Origin: Yersinia enterocolitica subsp. enterocolitica | GTDB lineage: Bacteria; Pseudomonadota; Gammaproteobacteria; Enterobacterales; Enterobacteriaceae | NCBI RefSeq assembly: GCF_901472495.1 | Contig: NZ_LR590469.1 | Coordinates: forward strand, 3,844,001-3,908,000 | DNA length: 64,000 nucleotides | Direction: 5' to 3' | In this document: in pieces, positions 46,662-55,769 of the stretch | Layout: each line of letters begins with the position of its first letter | Numbering within the stretch: the stretch's first letter is position 1 | Translations under genes and position numbers: made by a program | The notes under the pieces: model-generated | Told to the model about the DNA's origin: nothing | Database searches by the model: none | Seen by the model: the letters and a program-made list of their open reading frames with translations, nothing else

Positions 46662-46776
46662 TTGAATTTAAAACTCCAATGCACGAGTAAAATATAGTGA
46701 GCAAATATTTTATTTTCTATTATGGTTTTCTATAATGGGTCATGATAAATTTCACTATATCTATAATGAATATTAG

Positions 46777-46803
46777 AAAGCCTCATGTCATCATGAGGCT
46801 TTG
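46777..46803 (+). terminator. Terminator of the 329-aa gene
   Basis: AAAGCCTCATG-TCA-TCATGAGGCTTT hairpin with a 12-bp stem, then TGATTTATT. Located 115 nt after the stop codon. Confidence 0.85.
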
Positions 46804-47352
46804 ATTTATTAAATTAAATATTAACAGAATGATTTATAGCCAGCGTGTTTATTAATGGGATTTTTTTTGTTTGTCATTTTTAAAATGTACGAATAAATTT
46901 AATATATTCTGCAAAGGTTTATTATTATCTATCATGTTAAAAGGTAGGGGGAATTTATATATCTATGGTCACTATCAACATCTTATAGACTTTGTCTTTT
47001 CCTAACTGTCTGTCGCAATTAAAAAACTTATTTACCAGTATTCCACATAACACAGCGCGCATACCGCTATGACTGTAAGATATATGTGGTGATTACACTG
47101 ATATGGCTGACTGCCGCTTGCCGCGCTGCATTAGGTTTGTTACTTAATGACCGTTATCAGGCCATATATAGGGGGATGTTGTTGACGGCCCCATTGAATA
47201 CTTGTCGACCCAACGGCTTACCTCCCAGCGATCACCTTCCTGTTATGTGAATTATTTAGGGTATTGTGTTTCTGGTATGTATTATTCATATCAATTGATT
47301 TGATGATTATCTCCATGTTGGGGTGGCGCTAGTGTTTTTATCAGGAGGTCAG
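46804..47352. other. Intergenic region with possible gene remnant
   Basis: Mostly AT-rich. Within it 47086-47250 is GC-richer and stays open for 54 codons on the plus strand (GTG start, ...WLTAACRAALGLLLNDRYQA...), which might be a decayed coding remnant; no family recognised. The end of the region carries the yraR ribosome-binding site. Confidence 0.4.
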
Positions 47353-47982
47353 ATGGCGAAGGTATTATTACTGGGGGCAAGTGGTCTGGTGGGGGGCGAG
47401 TTACTGCGCTTGCTGCGTTTGGATGCCCGCGTAACCTCTATTATTGCGCCAACCCGCAAGCCGTTGCCAGCCATGAATAAACTGATTAATCCGCAAGGCG
47501 AGAATATCGGCGAGTTACTAAAAACTCTGGATGAGCCGGTGGATTTGGTGTTTTGCTGCTTGGGTACGACTCGCCAGCAAGCGGGCAGTCAGGCGGCATT
47601 TCGTCAGGTGGATTATCGGCTAGTGTTGGCTGCGGGTGAAACCGGTTTGCGGCTTGGCGCGCGGCATTTCCTGCTAGTAAGCGCGATGGGCGCTAACCCG
47701 AACTCGTGGCTATTCTATAACCGCACCAAAGGCGAGGCAGAGCGAGATTTACAAACTCAGGGCTGGCCACAACTCACTTTCGCCCGACCTTCCATGCTGG
47801 CCGGTCAACGTACTAAACCGCGCTTGATGGAAAGTCTTAGCGCGCCGTTGTTTGCCTTATTACCTGATAAATGGCGCTTAATTAAAGCCAAAGATGTGGC
47901 ACAAGCGCTGCTTGATCAGGCTTTTGCTCCTCCACATGCAGGTGTGACAATTCTGTCATCCGCACAGATGCAGCAGCATTAA
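47353..47982 (+). CDS. yraR: NAD(P)-binding Rossmann oxidoreductase YraR
   Basis: 209 aa (E. coli YraR about 211). Start MAKVLLLGASGLVGGELLRL at 47353 behind CAGGAGG; ten upstream in-frame residues are rejected because the ribosome-binding site lies within them. The Rossmann GASGLVG dinucleotide loop and FYNRTKGEAERDL place it with atypical short-chain reductases. Substrate unknown. Its TAA abuts the converging phnP stop with no intervening base. Confidence 0.92.
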   Translation: MAKVLLLGASGLVGGELLRLLRLDARVTSIIAPTRKPLPAMNKLINPQGENIGELLKTLDEPVDLVFCCLGTTRQQAGSQAAFRQVDYRLVLAAGETGLRLGARHFLLVSAMGANPNSWLFYNRTKGEAERDLQTQGWPQLTFARPSMLAGQRTKPRLMESLSAPLFALLPDKWRLIKAKDVAQALLDQAFAPPHAGVTILSSAQMQQH

Positions 47983-48750
47983 TCATAATAAGCTAATTAT
48001 CTGATTATCCTGCGCGATGGTGACGCCGTCGGGCAGTGTGTTGTCGAGCGCCCAGCTATCCAACTGATGGCTGATGTGGGTCAGCAATGTGGCTGCCGGT
48101 TTTAGTAACTCACTGATAGCGAGGGCCATTGTCACATCATTATGATTACGTGGCGGCGGACGGTGTGGGGAAAGATGATGTGGCGGATGGCTGCAATCTT
48201 GTACCAATAAATCAATATTCTTACTGGCTAAAAATAGCGCGCTATCGGCGGGCAAACCAATGGTGTCGGTGAGATAGGCGATAGTTCGGTTAGGGCTTTG
48301 CAGCAGGTAGCCGAAGGTGATTTTTGAGTGATTGAGGGGCACTGGCGTAACCCGTAAATCGCCAAATTGAATCGGGTGAAATGCGCTGAGTGGCGGCTGA
48401 AAAGCCAATATTCCCGGATGCTTATACAGATCGTCACAGCCATCAGGATCTGGCGGCCCGTACACCGGGATCGCATTTCCACACCCCCAACGTAACGGAA
48501 ATAACCCCTGAACGTGATCCATGTGGTAATGTGTAAGCAAAAAACGCTGAATTTGCCCTCCAGCAAACAGTTGCTCCAGTGCTGGTAACCCGGCATCAAT
48601 CAAGGTCGTTTCCCCCTGATAACGCAACATTGCACTGCAAGATTGACGGCGCAGCGCGGGTTGTAATCTGGCTTTGGTACAAATCACACACTGACAACCA
48701 AACACCGGCACCTGTTGGGCGCATCCGGTTCCTAACAATGTTAGTTCCAT
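47983..48750 (-). CDS. phnP: Phosphoribosyl 1,2-cyclic phosphate phosphodiesterase PhnP
   Basis: The last gene of the C-P lyase operon: opens the 5-phosphoribosyl 1,2-cyclic phosphate left by the lyase to ribose 1,5-bisphosphate. 255 aa, metallo-beta-lactamase fold with zinc/manganese motif THYHMDH (about 74-80) and N-terminal cysteines (GCAQQVPVFGCQCVIC) forming the structural zinc site. Starts 10 nt inside phnN. Directly abuts yraR tail to tail. Confidence 0.95.
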   Translation of the reverse strand: MELTLLGTGCAQQVPVFGCQCVICTKARLQPALRRQSCSAMLRYQGETTLIDAGLPALEQLFAGGQIQRFLLTHYHMDHVQGLFPLRWGCGNAIPVYGPPDPDGCDDLYKHPGILAFQPPLSAFHPIQFGDLRVTPVPLNHSKITFGYLLQSPNRTIAYLTDTIGLPADSALFLASKNIDLLVQDCSHPPHHLSPHRPPPRNHNDVTMALAISELLKPAATLLTHISHQLDSWALDNTLPDGVTIAQDNQIISLL

Positions 48751-49319
48751 TTTTGATTCCCCTCCTGCTGTGTTGTGGGGGGCGTTGCCAGCAATTGCTG
48801 TAATTGCCCCAGCGTGTGGTGCAATTCGCCATCATTACAAAGTAGCTGGCAGTTAACCGGCAGTTGCTGTTGATAATGTTGCGCCCGTTGTAAACGCGCC
48901 TTGATTTGCTCACTGTCTTCACGCCCACGTTGCAGTAAGCGCTGAGCCAAAATTGCCGGCGAAACGGTCAGACACAGTGGCAGTAATTGGTGGTGATAGC
49001 GCTGCTGGGCTTGGGGTAAATAGGCTCGGGAGCCATTGACCACCACATCCAACCCGTGTTGTAGCCAGATATCAATCTCAATTCCTACCCCATAATGATG
49101 CTGATGTGCCTGCCAAAACAGCGCAAACAGCCCCTGTTTGGCGCGCAATAAAAACTCCTGTTCACTCAATGCGATATGATTTTCAGCCCCCGCATTGGCT
49201 TCGCGGGTAATATAACGATGCGCTACCATAACGTTGGTGGGCATGGCCACTCGTAGCGCGGACAGCAGGCAATCCTTGCCGGCACCGGAAGCACCCATCA
49301 GATAGATTAAGCGCGCCAT
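48741..49319 (-). CDS. phnN: Ribose 1,5-bisphosphate phosphokinase PhnN
   Basis: Makes 5-phosphoribosyl diphosphate (PRPP) from ribose 1,5-bisphosphate, so the phosphonate ribose carrier returns to nucleotide metabolism. 192 aa, guanylate-kinase-like, Walker A GASGAGKD (about 9-16). Coupled at both ends: one-base overlap with phnM (TGATG) and a 10-nt overlap with phnP. No phnO lies between phnN and phnP, unlike E. coli. Confidence 0.95.
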   Translation of the reverse strand: MARLIYLMGASGAGKDCLLSALRVAMPTNVMVAHRYITREANAGAENHIALSEQEFLLRAKQGLFALFWQAHQHHYGVGIEIDIWLQHGLDVVVNGSRAYLPQAQQRYHHQLLPLCLTVSPAILAQRLLQRGREDSEQIKARLQRAQHYQQQLPVNCQLLCNDGELHHTLGQLQQLLATPPTTQQEGNQKWN

Positions 49320-50467
49320 CAGAATACCTGTATTCCCTGCCGCCAGACGTTTTGTACATACACATGCTGATTGTGCGAACCCTCATGGGTGCGCGCCAAT
49401 ATCAAATCAGCTCGCTTACCTTCGGCAATCACGCCGCGATCCGCTAGCCCTAAAGCTCTGGCCGGGTTACGTGTCACCAGATTGACCGCTTGCGCTAAGG
49501 TGAAGCTGTTGCTCTCGTCATGCGCGATACGGAATGCGGCATCCAGCAGGCTGGCGGGGTAATAATCGGAAGATAAGATATCCAACACGCCCAGTGATGC
49601 CAGTTGGTGCGCGGCGACATTGCCTGAATGGGAGCCGCCGCGCACAATATTGGGTGCGCCCATCAATACCTGTAACCCATGCTGATGTGAGGCTCTGGCC
49701 GCCACTTCGGTGGTGGGGAATTCAGCAATGACGCTACCCAATGCCTGTGATTCCGCCACATGTTCAGCAGTGGCATCATCATGGCTGGCCAGAGCAATTC
49801 CCCGCTGACGACAATGAGCGGCAATGGCCTGTCGATTCTGCCCCGACCAGCGGGCGGATAGGCTGATTTGCTCTTCTTCAAACTCTGCCATTTGCTGATC
49901 GTTAAGGTGATATTTCCCCTGATAATATTCACGGTACTTGGCGCGTGAAGCGAACTGGCGCTGGCCCGGTGAGTGATCCATCAGAGATACCAATGAAAGC
50001 TCTGGCTGCATCATCAGTTCTTCAAACAGTGGCAAGGTGCTGTCATGGGGTAATTCACAGCGCAAATGAATTCGATGCTCGGCTCGATTCAATCCTGACC
50101 GCTGGCTCTCGACCACGGCGTTAATCATTTTTTGCAGATTATCCAGCCGATGGCCGCCATCCCGCACATCACCAACAGCCACGGCATCCAACACGGTAGT
50201 TATCCCGCAGGCAACCATTAGCGCATCGTGGCTACTCATTGCCGAATGTGCTGGCCAATCCACATTGGGGCGTGGGGTGAAAAACTTGTCGAGATTATCG
50301 GTATGCAGCTCGATCAACCCCGGCAACAACCAGCTATTTTGTCCATCAATTGCTGCTGAAAGTTGCGTCGGACGATCACGATAACTGCGGATCACCCCTT
50401 GGTGGATTTCCAGTGATCCGCTGACCACCTGATCCTCAAGAATAAGATTGACGTTGTTGAAGATCAT
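49319..50467 (-). CDS. phnM: Alpha-D-ribose 1-methylphosphonate 5-triphosphate diphosphatase PhnM
   Basis: An amidohydrolase-superfamily enzyme that removes diphosphate from the activated phosphonate nucleoside. 382 aa (E. coli 378). Metal-site motifs LPGLIELHTDNLDKF (about 49-63), HIHLRCELPH, LMDHSPGQRQF and ASHDDATAEH are visible. Its ATG overlaps the phnL stop by 4 nt. Confidence 0.95.
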   Translation of the reverse strand: MIFNNVNLILEDQVVSGSLEIHQGVIRSYRDRPTQLSAAIDGQNSWLLPGLIELHTDNLDKFFTPRPNVDWPAHSAMSSHDALMVACGITTVLDAVAVGDVRDGGHRLDNLQKMINAVVESQRSGLNRAEHRIHLRCELPHDSTLPLFEELMMQPELSLVSLMDHSPGQRQFASRAKYREYYQGKYHLNDQQMAEFEEEQISLSARWSGQNRQAIAAHCRQRGIALASHDDATAEHVAESQALGSVIAEFPTTEVAARASHQHGLQVLMGAPNIVRGGSHSGNVAAHQLASLGVLDILSSDYYPASLLDAAFRIAHDESNSFTLAQAVNLVTRNPARALGLADRGVIAEGKRADLILARTHEGSHNQHVYVQNVWRQGIQVF

Positions 50468-51198
50468 GATGGGATCTCTGTGCTGACGTGAGAGGGGGGC
50501 GGTGTCATGGTCAGTAAGCGGTCACTGACATGATTGCGTACTTTTTCATCGTGGAAAATACCGACAATTGCGGCTCCGCGCTGCTTGGCTTCATCAATCA
50601 GGCTGACCACTGCGGCGCTGTTGGTGCTATCGAGTGAAGCCGTCGGCTCATCCAGCAGCAAAATGGGATAATCGACAATAAACCCTCGCGCGATATTAAC
50701 CCGCTGTTGTTCGCCGCCGGAGAAGGTAGAGGGGGCCAGATCCCACAAGCGCGGTGGCACATTAAGTCGCGTCAACAGATCCTGCGCCCGCTGTTGGCAG
50801 ATTTGCCGATCAACGCCCAATTCCAGCAGGGGTTGCATCACCACATTTAATGCACTGATTCGTGGGATCACCCGCAAGAATTGACTGACCCAGCCCACCG
50901 TATGACGGCGCACCGCCATAATTTGCCGGGCTTGCGCGCTCACCATATCCAGCCATTCTCCCTGATGTTTCACCCAGATATGGCCGCTGTCGGGTAAGTA
51001 ATTGGCATATAAAGAGCGCAGAAGAGTGGATTTTCCGCTGCCGGAATGGCCGTGCAGCACCACACACTCACCACTGCCAACTTCCAATGAAGTTTGATGC
51101 AGCACCGGCAGGCGAATACCGTGCTGGTGGTGTAACACAAAGGTTTTACTGAGATTTTCAACTTTTAGTTGTAGCATAGGCAGCTGTAGGGCGTTCAT
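50464..51198 (-). CDS. phnL: C-P lyase complex ABC-type subunit PhnL
   Basis: An ABC-family ATPase required with PhnGHI to transfer the phosphonate onto ribose in place of adenine. 244 aa from ATG 51198; the E. coli protein begins at the equivalent of about residue 13, so a later start is possible. Walker A GHSGSGKST, signature FSGGEQQRVNIARG and Walker B LLLDEPTASLD are present. Confidence 0.93.
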   Translation of the reverse strand: MNALQLPMLQLKVENLSKTFVLHHQHGIRLPVLHQTSLEVGSGECVVLHGHSGSGKSTLLRSLYANYLPDSGHIWVKHQGEWLDMVSAQARQIMAVRRHTVGWVSQFLRVIPRISALNVVMQPLLELGVDRQICQQRAQDLLTRLNVPPRLWDLAPSTFSGGEQQRVNIARGFIVDYPILLLDEPTASLDSTNSAAVVSLIDEAKQRGAAIVGIFHDEKVRNHVSDRLLTMTPPPSHVSTEIPS

Positions 51199-51211
51199 AG
51201 TCAGTTCTCAC

Positions 51212-52018
51212 TCAGTTTTGTAATACCGATGAAACCAGTAGCTGGGTATAAGGATGGTGCGGATCATCCAGAACCCGGTCAGTCAGGCCACTTTCGATAA
51301 CTTGCCCCTCTTTCATCACCAGCAGACGGTTAGCCAATAAGCGGGCAACCCCCAAGTCATGGGTGACAATCACCACCGCCAATTGCATTTCCACCACCAG
51401 ATTGCGCAGTAAATCCAGCAACCGTGCTTGCACTGACACATCCAGGCCACCAGTCGGTTCGTCCATAAATACCAGCTTCGGATGTGTCACCAGATTGCGG
51501 GCAATTTGCAGTCGCTGCTGCATGCCACCGGAGAAGGTGGTGGGCAGGTCATCAAGACGGGATAAGGGGATCTCGACATCTTCCAGCCAGCGGCCTGCTT
51601 GTTGGCGTATCTCGCCATAATGGCGCTGGCCAATAGCCATCAGTCGCTCGCCGATATTGCCGCCCGCCGAGACTTGTGGCCGCAGCCCATCGAGTGGGTG
51701 CTGATGTACCACGCCCCATTCGGTGCGCAGTAAACGGCGGCGTTGGCTTTCTGCCATCTGATATAAATCAAGTGCTTGCTGTGCCGCAGGGCGGTAAATA
51801 ATTTGCCCCTGTTGCGGTGCCAGGCGCGCTGAAATGGATTTCAGCAAGGTCGTTTTACCCGAACCCGATTCACCAACAATCCCTAACACTTCACCGGGAT
51901 ACAGCTGGAAAGAGACATCACTGAACCCCTTACCCGGCGCATACAAATGGGTAAGATTCTCCACCGACAACAGCGGGTGAACAGCAGAGGGTTTTGACAT
52001 AATCTGTTCAACGATCAT
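51212..52018 (-). CDS. phnK: C-P lyase complex ABC-type subunit PhnK
   Basis: The ABC-type protein that docks on the PhnGHIJ core and is needed in vivo. Start at 52018 (MIVEQIMSKPSAVH) makes the usual 4-nt ATGA overlap with the phnJ stop and gives 268 aa; the Met at 52000 (262 aa) is an alternative nearer E. coli (252 aa). Walker A GESGSGKTT, signature FSGGMQQRLQIARN and Walker B VFMDEPTGGLD. phnL follows after 13 nt. Confidence 0.92.
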   Translation of the reverse strand: MIVEQIMSKPSAVHPLLSVENLTHLYAPGKGFSDVSFQLYPGEVLGIVGESGSGKTTLLKSISARLAPQQGQIIYRPAAQQALDLYQMAESQRRRLLRTEWGVVHQHPLDGLRPQVSAGGNIGERLMAIGQRHYGEIRQQAGRWLEDVEIPLSRLDDLPTTFSGGMQQRLQIARNLVTHPKLVFMDEPTGGLDVSVQARLLDLLRNLVVEMQLAVVIVTHDLGVARLLANRLLVMKEGQVIESGLTDRVLDDPHHPYTQLLVSSVLQN

Positions 52019-52881
52019 TGAATATTCACCTCTTGTGTGGCGGCCTGAGCCAGTTGTTGCTGGCAAAAATCAGTATCCGAACAAACAAACATCCGGCTGC
52101 CCTTATCGTCCATCACCACCTCATCGAGATAACTGTGGCGTGAGCCGCACAAAGCACAGGGTTCATTCCATTGCTGCACGCTAAAGGGGTGATCGTCGAA
52201 GTCCAGACTTTCCACTTTGGTAAAAGGTGGCAGGGCATACAGGCGTTTTTCACGACCGGCGCCAAACAGTTGCAGCGCGGGCATCATGTGCATTTTGGGA
52301 TTATCAAATTTCGGAATTGGCGACGGATCCATCACATAGCGATCATTCACTTTTACCGGATAGGCGTAGGTGGTCGCGATATGGCCGTAGCGAGCGATAT
52401 CTTCATATAGCTTGACTTGCATTACGCCGTATTCCTCCAGCGCATGCATTTTGCGCGTCTCGGTTTCACGCGGTTCAATAAAGCGCAGCGGCTCTGGGAT
52501 CGGTACCTGATAGATAAGGATCTGATCCTCCGTCAGCGGCGTTTCTGGAATACGGTGGCGGGTCTGGATCAAGGTGGCGTTAGTGGTTTTTTCGGTAGTC
52601 GCCACTCCGCTGACCCGCTGGAAGAAGCGGCGGATCGACACCGCATTAGTGGTGTCATCGGCTCCCTGGTCGATCACTTTCAGCACATCGTAACGGCCAA
52701 TCAGGCAGGCGGTTAACTGAATGCCACCGGTGCCCCAACCATAAGGCATCGGCATCTCACGCCCGCCGAATGGCACCTGATAACCGGGGATGGCCACGGC
52801 TTTCAGTAATGCACGGCGCAATGTTCTTTTGGTTTGCTCGTCCAGATAACCCAGATTGTAACCGGTGAGAACTTCAGTCAT
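52015..52881 (-). CDS. phnJ: C-P lyase catalytic radical-SAM subunit PhnJ
   Basis: PhnJ cleaves the C-P bond of ribose-1-phosphonate 5-phosphate by radical SAM chemistry. Start MTEVLTGYNLGYLD at 52881 gives 288 aa (E. coli 281); the open frame upstream to 53064 lies inside phnI and is rejected. The active-site glycine region AIPGYQVPFGGRE is near residue 30. The cluster cysteines are in EPCALCGSRHSY and FVCSDTDFCQQQL. Overlaps phnI by 8 nt. Confidence 0.95.
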   Translation of the reverse strand: MTEVLTGYNLGYLDEQTKRTLRRALLKAVAIPGYQVPFGGREMPMPYGWGTGGIQLTACLIGRYDVLKVIDQGADDTTNAVSIRRFFQRVSGVATTEKTTNATLIQTRHRIPETPLTEDQILIYQVPIPEPLRFIEPRETETRKMHALEEYGVMQVKLYEDIARYGHIATTYAYPVKVNDRYVMDPSPIPKFDNPKMHMMPALQLFGAGREKRLYALPPFTKVESLDFDDHPFSVQQWNEPCALCGSRHSYLDEVVMDDKGSRMFVCSDTDFCQQQLAQAATQEVNIQ

Positions 52882-53986
52882 GGCGCGGCTCCTGTTGTTC
52901 TGCGGCTGCGGATGAATACTCACGGCGCAGGCGCTTGAGTAACTCCAGCTCCGCTTGAAAATCAACGTAATGGGGCAGTTTGAGATGAGAAACAAAACCG
53001 GCGGCTTCGACATTGTCGGCGTGGGATAACACAAACTCTTCATCTTGCGCCGGGCTGGCGACATTTTCGTCGTATTCCCGGCTTTGCAAGGCGCGATCCA
53101 TCAAGGCCATCGACATGGCTTTGCGCTCACCACGACCAAATACCAAACCGTAACCACGAGTGAAATGTGGCGGTTCTGCAGCCGGACTGACAAAACCATT
53201 CACCATTTCGCATTCGGTGAGTAAGATCTCACCGATATCAATGGTAAATCCCAGTTCTTCCGGCTCAATTGCAATGGTCAGCTCGCCGGTGCGGATCTCG
53301 GCGGCGAATGGATGAGTTCGACCATAACCGCGCTGGGTGGAATAGCCCAGCGCCAGCAGGAAACCTTCATCACCGCGCACCAGCTGTTGCAGCCGAGCTG
53401 AGCGATTACACGGATAAACCGGCGGGTTGCGGGTGATATCTTCCGGCGGGGTGCCGTCATCCTGCTCAACTTTAGCTAATTGCTCTTGTTCCAATAAATC
53501 AAACACATGAGCGCAATTATTTTGCGATACAGCTTCTGGCGATATGTCTCTGCGATTGAGTGCGTGCGGCGCTTCACCTGCGGCCAGCAGGGTGAAATCC
53601 AGTAGCCGATGGGTGTAATCATAGGTGGGGCCGAGCACTTGCCCGCCGGGCAAATCTTTGTAAATGGCGGAGATGCGCCGCTCCAGCCGCATATTGCCAG
53701 TTGCCAGCGGTTGGCTGACGGCCAGACGCGGCAAGGTGGTGCGGTAGGCGCGCAGTAGGAAAATCGCTTCGACCAGATCACCGCTGGCTTGCTTGATGGC
53801 CAATGCAGCCAGTTCGCGATCATAGATACCGCCCTCAGTCATCACCCGATCTACCGCCAGACCTAGCTGTTGCTCAATCTGTTCGCAATCGATAGCCGGG
53901 ATCTGTGTATCACCACGGCGCTGGTGTTCGAGTAATTGATGGGCTGCCGCAATGGCTTTTTCGCCCCCTTTGACTGCAACGTACAT
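52874..53986 (-). CDS. phnI: C-P lyase core subunit PhnI
   Basis: PhnI, with PhnG, PhnH and PhnL, performs the nucleophilic replacement of adenine by phosphonate on ATP. Start MYVAVKGGEKAIAAAHQLLE at 53986, with GGAGG 7 nt upstream and a one-base overlap with the phnH stop. A GTG at 53992 would sit too close to the ribosome-binding site. 370 aa, somewhat longer than E. coli (354). Confidence 0.94.
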   Translation of the reverse strand: MYVAVKGGEKAIAAAHQLLEHQRRGDTQIPAIDCEQIEQQLGLAVDRVMTEGGIYDRELAALAIKQASGDLVEAIFLLRAYRTTLPRLAVSQPLATGNMRLERRISAIYKDLPGGQVLGPTYDYTHRLLDFTLLAAGEAPHALNRRDISPEAVSQNNCAHVFDLLEQEQLAKVEQDDGTPPEDITRNPPVYPCNRSARLQQLVRGDEGFLLALGYSTQRGYGRTHPFAAEIRTGELTIAIEPEELGFTIDIGEILLTECEMVNGFVSPAAEPPHFTRGYGLVFGRGERKAMSMALMDRALQSREYDENVASPAQDEEFVLSHADNVEAAGFVSHLKLPHYVDFQAELELLKRLRREYSSAAAEQQEPRHD

Positions 53987-54567
53987 CAGCACACCTCCAC
54001 ATGGGTGGTTCGTGGGATAGCCATTAGGTTCTCGCCGCAGGTCAACAGAAAATCGAGGCCAGCAGGGAAAGCAGTAGGGCGGTTAAGCAGATAATTCAGC
54101 ACGGCAGAGGGCAATTGCGGAGCCACTGTGCGGTGGTGCTCAATTCCCGGCCCGCGTAGGCGCAGAGGTACACCAAGGTGCAGACTTGTGGCCTGAAGAA
54201 TAATGGTGGTGGAGTGCTCTGGCGAAAGTTCACTACCGGCCGGGCAACCAATCAAAACTTCTTCTTTTATCTCATTGTCAAATAAAGAAAAAAGTGAATT
54301 TTTGATGCTGGTTGTCAGCGGCGCTCCGCAATGAAAACGTATATTCTGTTGCACGGCATCATTGTTGAATGGTTCATCCAGGTAGAGCGGCGTTTCCTGA
54401 TCAACCAGGGTCAGCAGGATGCTGGTGGTGGCGGGATTTAATGGCTGCCAGCCGCTGCTATGGGGCAGTGAAACGACAACTCCCGGTTCGCTTAATGCCT
54501 TGAGAATACGGCGAAAAGCGTGCTGAGCATCATCAACCGGCTGGTCAAAATGGTTTAATAGGCTCAT
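53986..54567 (-). CDS. phnH: C-P lyase core subunit PhnH
   Basis: Structural/catalytic subunit of the PhnGHIJ core complex, resembling PLP-transferase folds without the cofactor. 193 aa, start MSLLNHFDQPVDDAQHAFRR. One-base overlaps at both ends (TAATG with phnG, TGATG with phnI) show tight translational coupling. Confidence 0.94.
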   Translation of the reverse strand: MSLLNHFDQPVDDAQHAFRRILKALSEPGVVVSLPHSSGWQPLNPATTSILLTLVDQETPLYLDEPFNNDAVQQNIRFHCGAPLTTSIKNSLFSLFDNEIKEEVLIGCPAGSELSPEHSTTIILQATSLHLGVPLRLRGPGIEHHRTVAPQLPSAVLNYLLNRPTAFPAGLDFLLTCGENLMAIPRTTHVEVC

Positions 54568-55043
54568 TAGTCTTCTCCTCGCACCAGGGTGAAGAAATCC
54601 ACTTTACTGGTGGCGATAGCGCGGGCGCGCAATTCCCGCCGCTCCTGCTGTATGGCCGCTAGAGGATGAATAACAGTTTTCAGCAGCAATTCACTCAGAC
54701 CGGCTGGTTTTTCGTTAAGGGTGGAAAGCTGCAACAACGCATCTAATAGCGCGCAGAGTTCTGCATGAGGTTTATTGCGCCCGGCAATGTAGCTGTAACC
54801 ATAGATATCTGTGCTGTGGTTGAGTTTGATTACCGCGCGGGTGAGGGTCATATCGCCCAGAATAAAGCGGCGGCCAGTGCCGCCCATTCGCGCCTGTAAT
54901 TGGCTCAAACCAATCTCTGGCGCACGGATCACCTGATATTGCGGTGCCAGATTCAAGGATTGCCAATGTGCAAGCAATTGCGCCGGTTGGCTGTGGGCCA
55001 GCACCGACATCCAGCCCTGTCGGGTGTTAGAGATACTTTCCAT
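54567..55043 (-). CDS. phnG: C-P lyase core subunit PhnG
   Basis: Smallest subunit of the C-P lyase core. 158 aa with PEIGLSQLQARMGGTGRRFI-type central motif (here APEIGLSQLQARMGGTGRRF, about 41-60) and DMTLTRAVIKL. Its ATG directly abuts the phnF stop with no gap, the usual start of the structural part of the operon. Confidence 0.94.
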   Translation of the reverse strand: MESISNTRQGWMSVLAHSQPAQLLAHWQSLNLAPQYQVIRAPEIGLSQLQARMGGTGRRFILGDMTLTRAVIKLNHSTDIYGYSYIAGRNKPHAELCALLDALLQLSTLNEKPAGLSELLLKTVIHPLAAIQQERRELRARAIATSKVDFFTLVRGED

Positions 55044-55769
55044 TTAGTGCTCCATGGTCAGTTCAATCATGTCAGCGCGCGTCAGGCTGACGGAGTACTC
55101 CGCCACCTGCTGGCTATCAACACGGATATTCAAGGTGCGCACACAGAGCAGTGGCGCATGGGTGGCAATCTCAAGTAAACGGCTCTCTTTGGCCTGAGCA
55201 CGGCGTGCGCTAATGCGCGTCTGGCTACGGCTTAAAGGCTGTTGCAGATGTTGGCTGATAAATTGATGTAATGAACCGGAGTTAAACTGCTGCAACGCGG
55301 GCCACCAACTCAACTCCGGCAGGTAGTGATCGATAACGCAGACCGGTACACCATTGACTCGCCGTAAGGTGCGTAAATGAATCACTGTCGTCCCTTCATC
55401 CAATGACAGCGCTTTGGCAACATGCTCTATGCACGGGCGTAAGACGGCGAGTAAGCGCTCACTGGTGGGGTCACTACCCTGATCTAATAAGTTTTGGCTA
55501 AAGCGCGCATTGGCATGTAGCGGGTAGTCATAAGGGCGCATTAACACCAGAATGCCGATACCTTGCCGACGTTGCAGCCAGCCGCGCTTGACCAATTCAT
55601 CGACGGCCCGACGCAGGGTATGGCGATTGACCTGATAACGTTCGGCTAACTGCTGTTCGGACGGTAGATAATCCCCGCAGCGATAAGCGCCGCGCAGTTC
55701 CTGCTCTAACTGGGCCGCAATTTGTTGATAGCGGGTGGGATAACTGGTCGGTGGTCTAGATAAGTGCAT
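55044..55769 (-). CDS. phnF: GntR/UTRA-family phosphonate operon regulator PhnF
   Basis: A predicted repressor. Start MHLSRPPTSYPTRYQQIA at 55769 gives 241 aa, the E. coli length; an ATG further upstream (frame to 55826) adds unconserved residues. N-terminal winged helix (about 10-75; LPSEQQLAERYQVNRHTLRR) and a C-terminal UTRA effector domain ending LTRADMIELTMEH. First gene of the operon. The E. coli transporter genes phnCDE, which precede phnF there, are absent here. Confidence 0.94.
   Translation of the reverse strand: MHLSRPPTSYPTRYQQIAAQLEQELRGAYRCGDYLPSEQQLAERYQVNRHTLRRAVDELVKRGWLQRRQGIGILVLMRPYDYPLHANARFSQNLLDQGSDPTSERLLAVLRPCIEHVAKALSLDEGTTVIHLRTLRRVNGVPVCVIDHYLPELSWWPALQQFNSGSLHQFISQHLQQPLSRSQTRISARRAQAKESRLLEIATHAPLLCVRTLNIRVDSQQVAEYSVSLTRADMIELTMEH

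Noticed and set aside
52882..53064. N-terminal extension of phnJ
   Set aside because: Lies inside phnI in another frame and is unrelated to known PhnJ starts.
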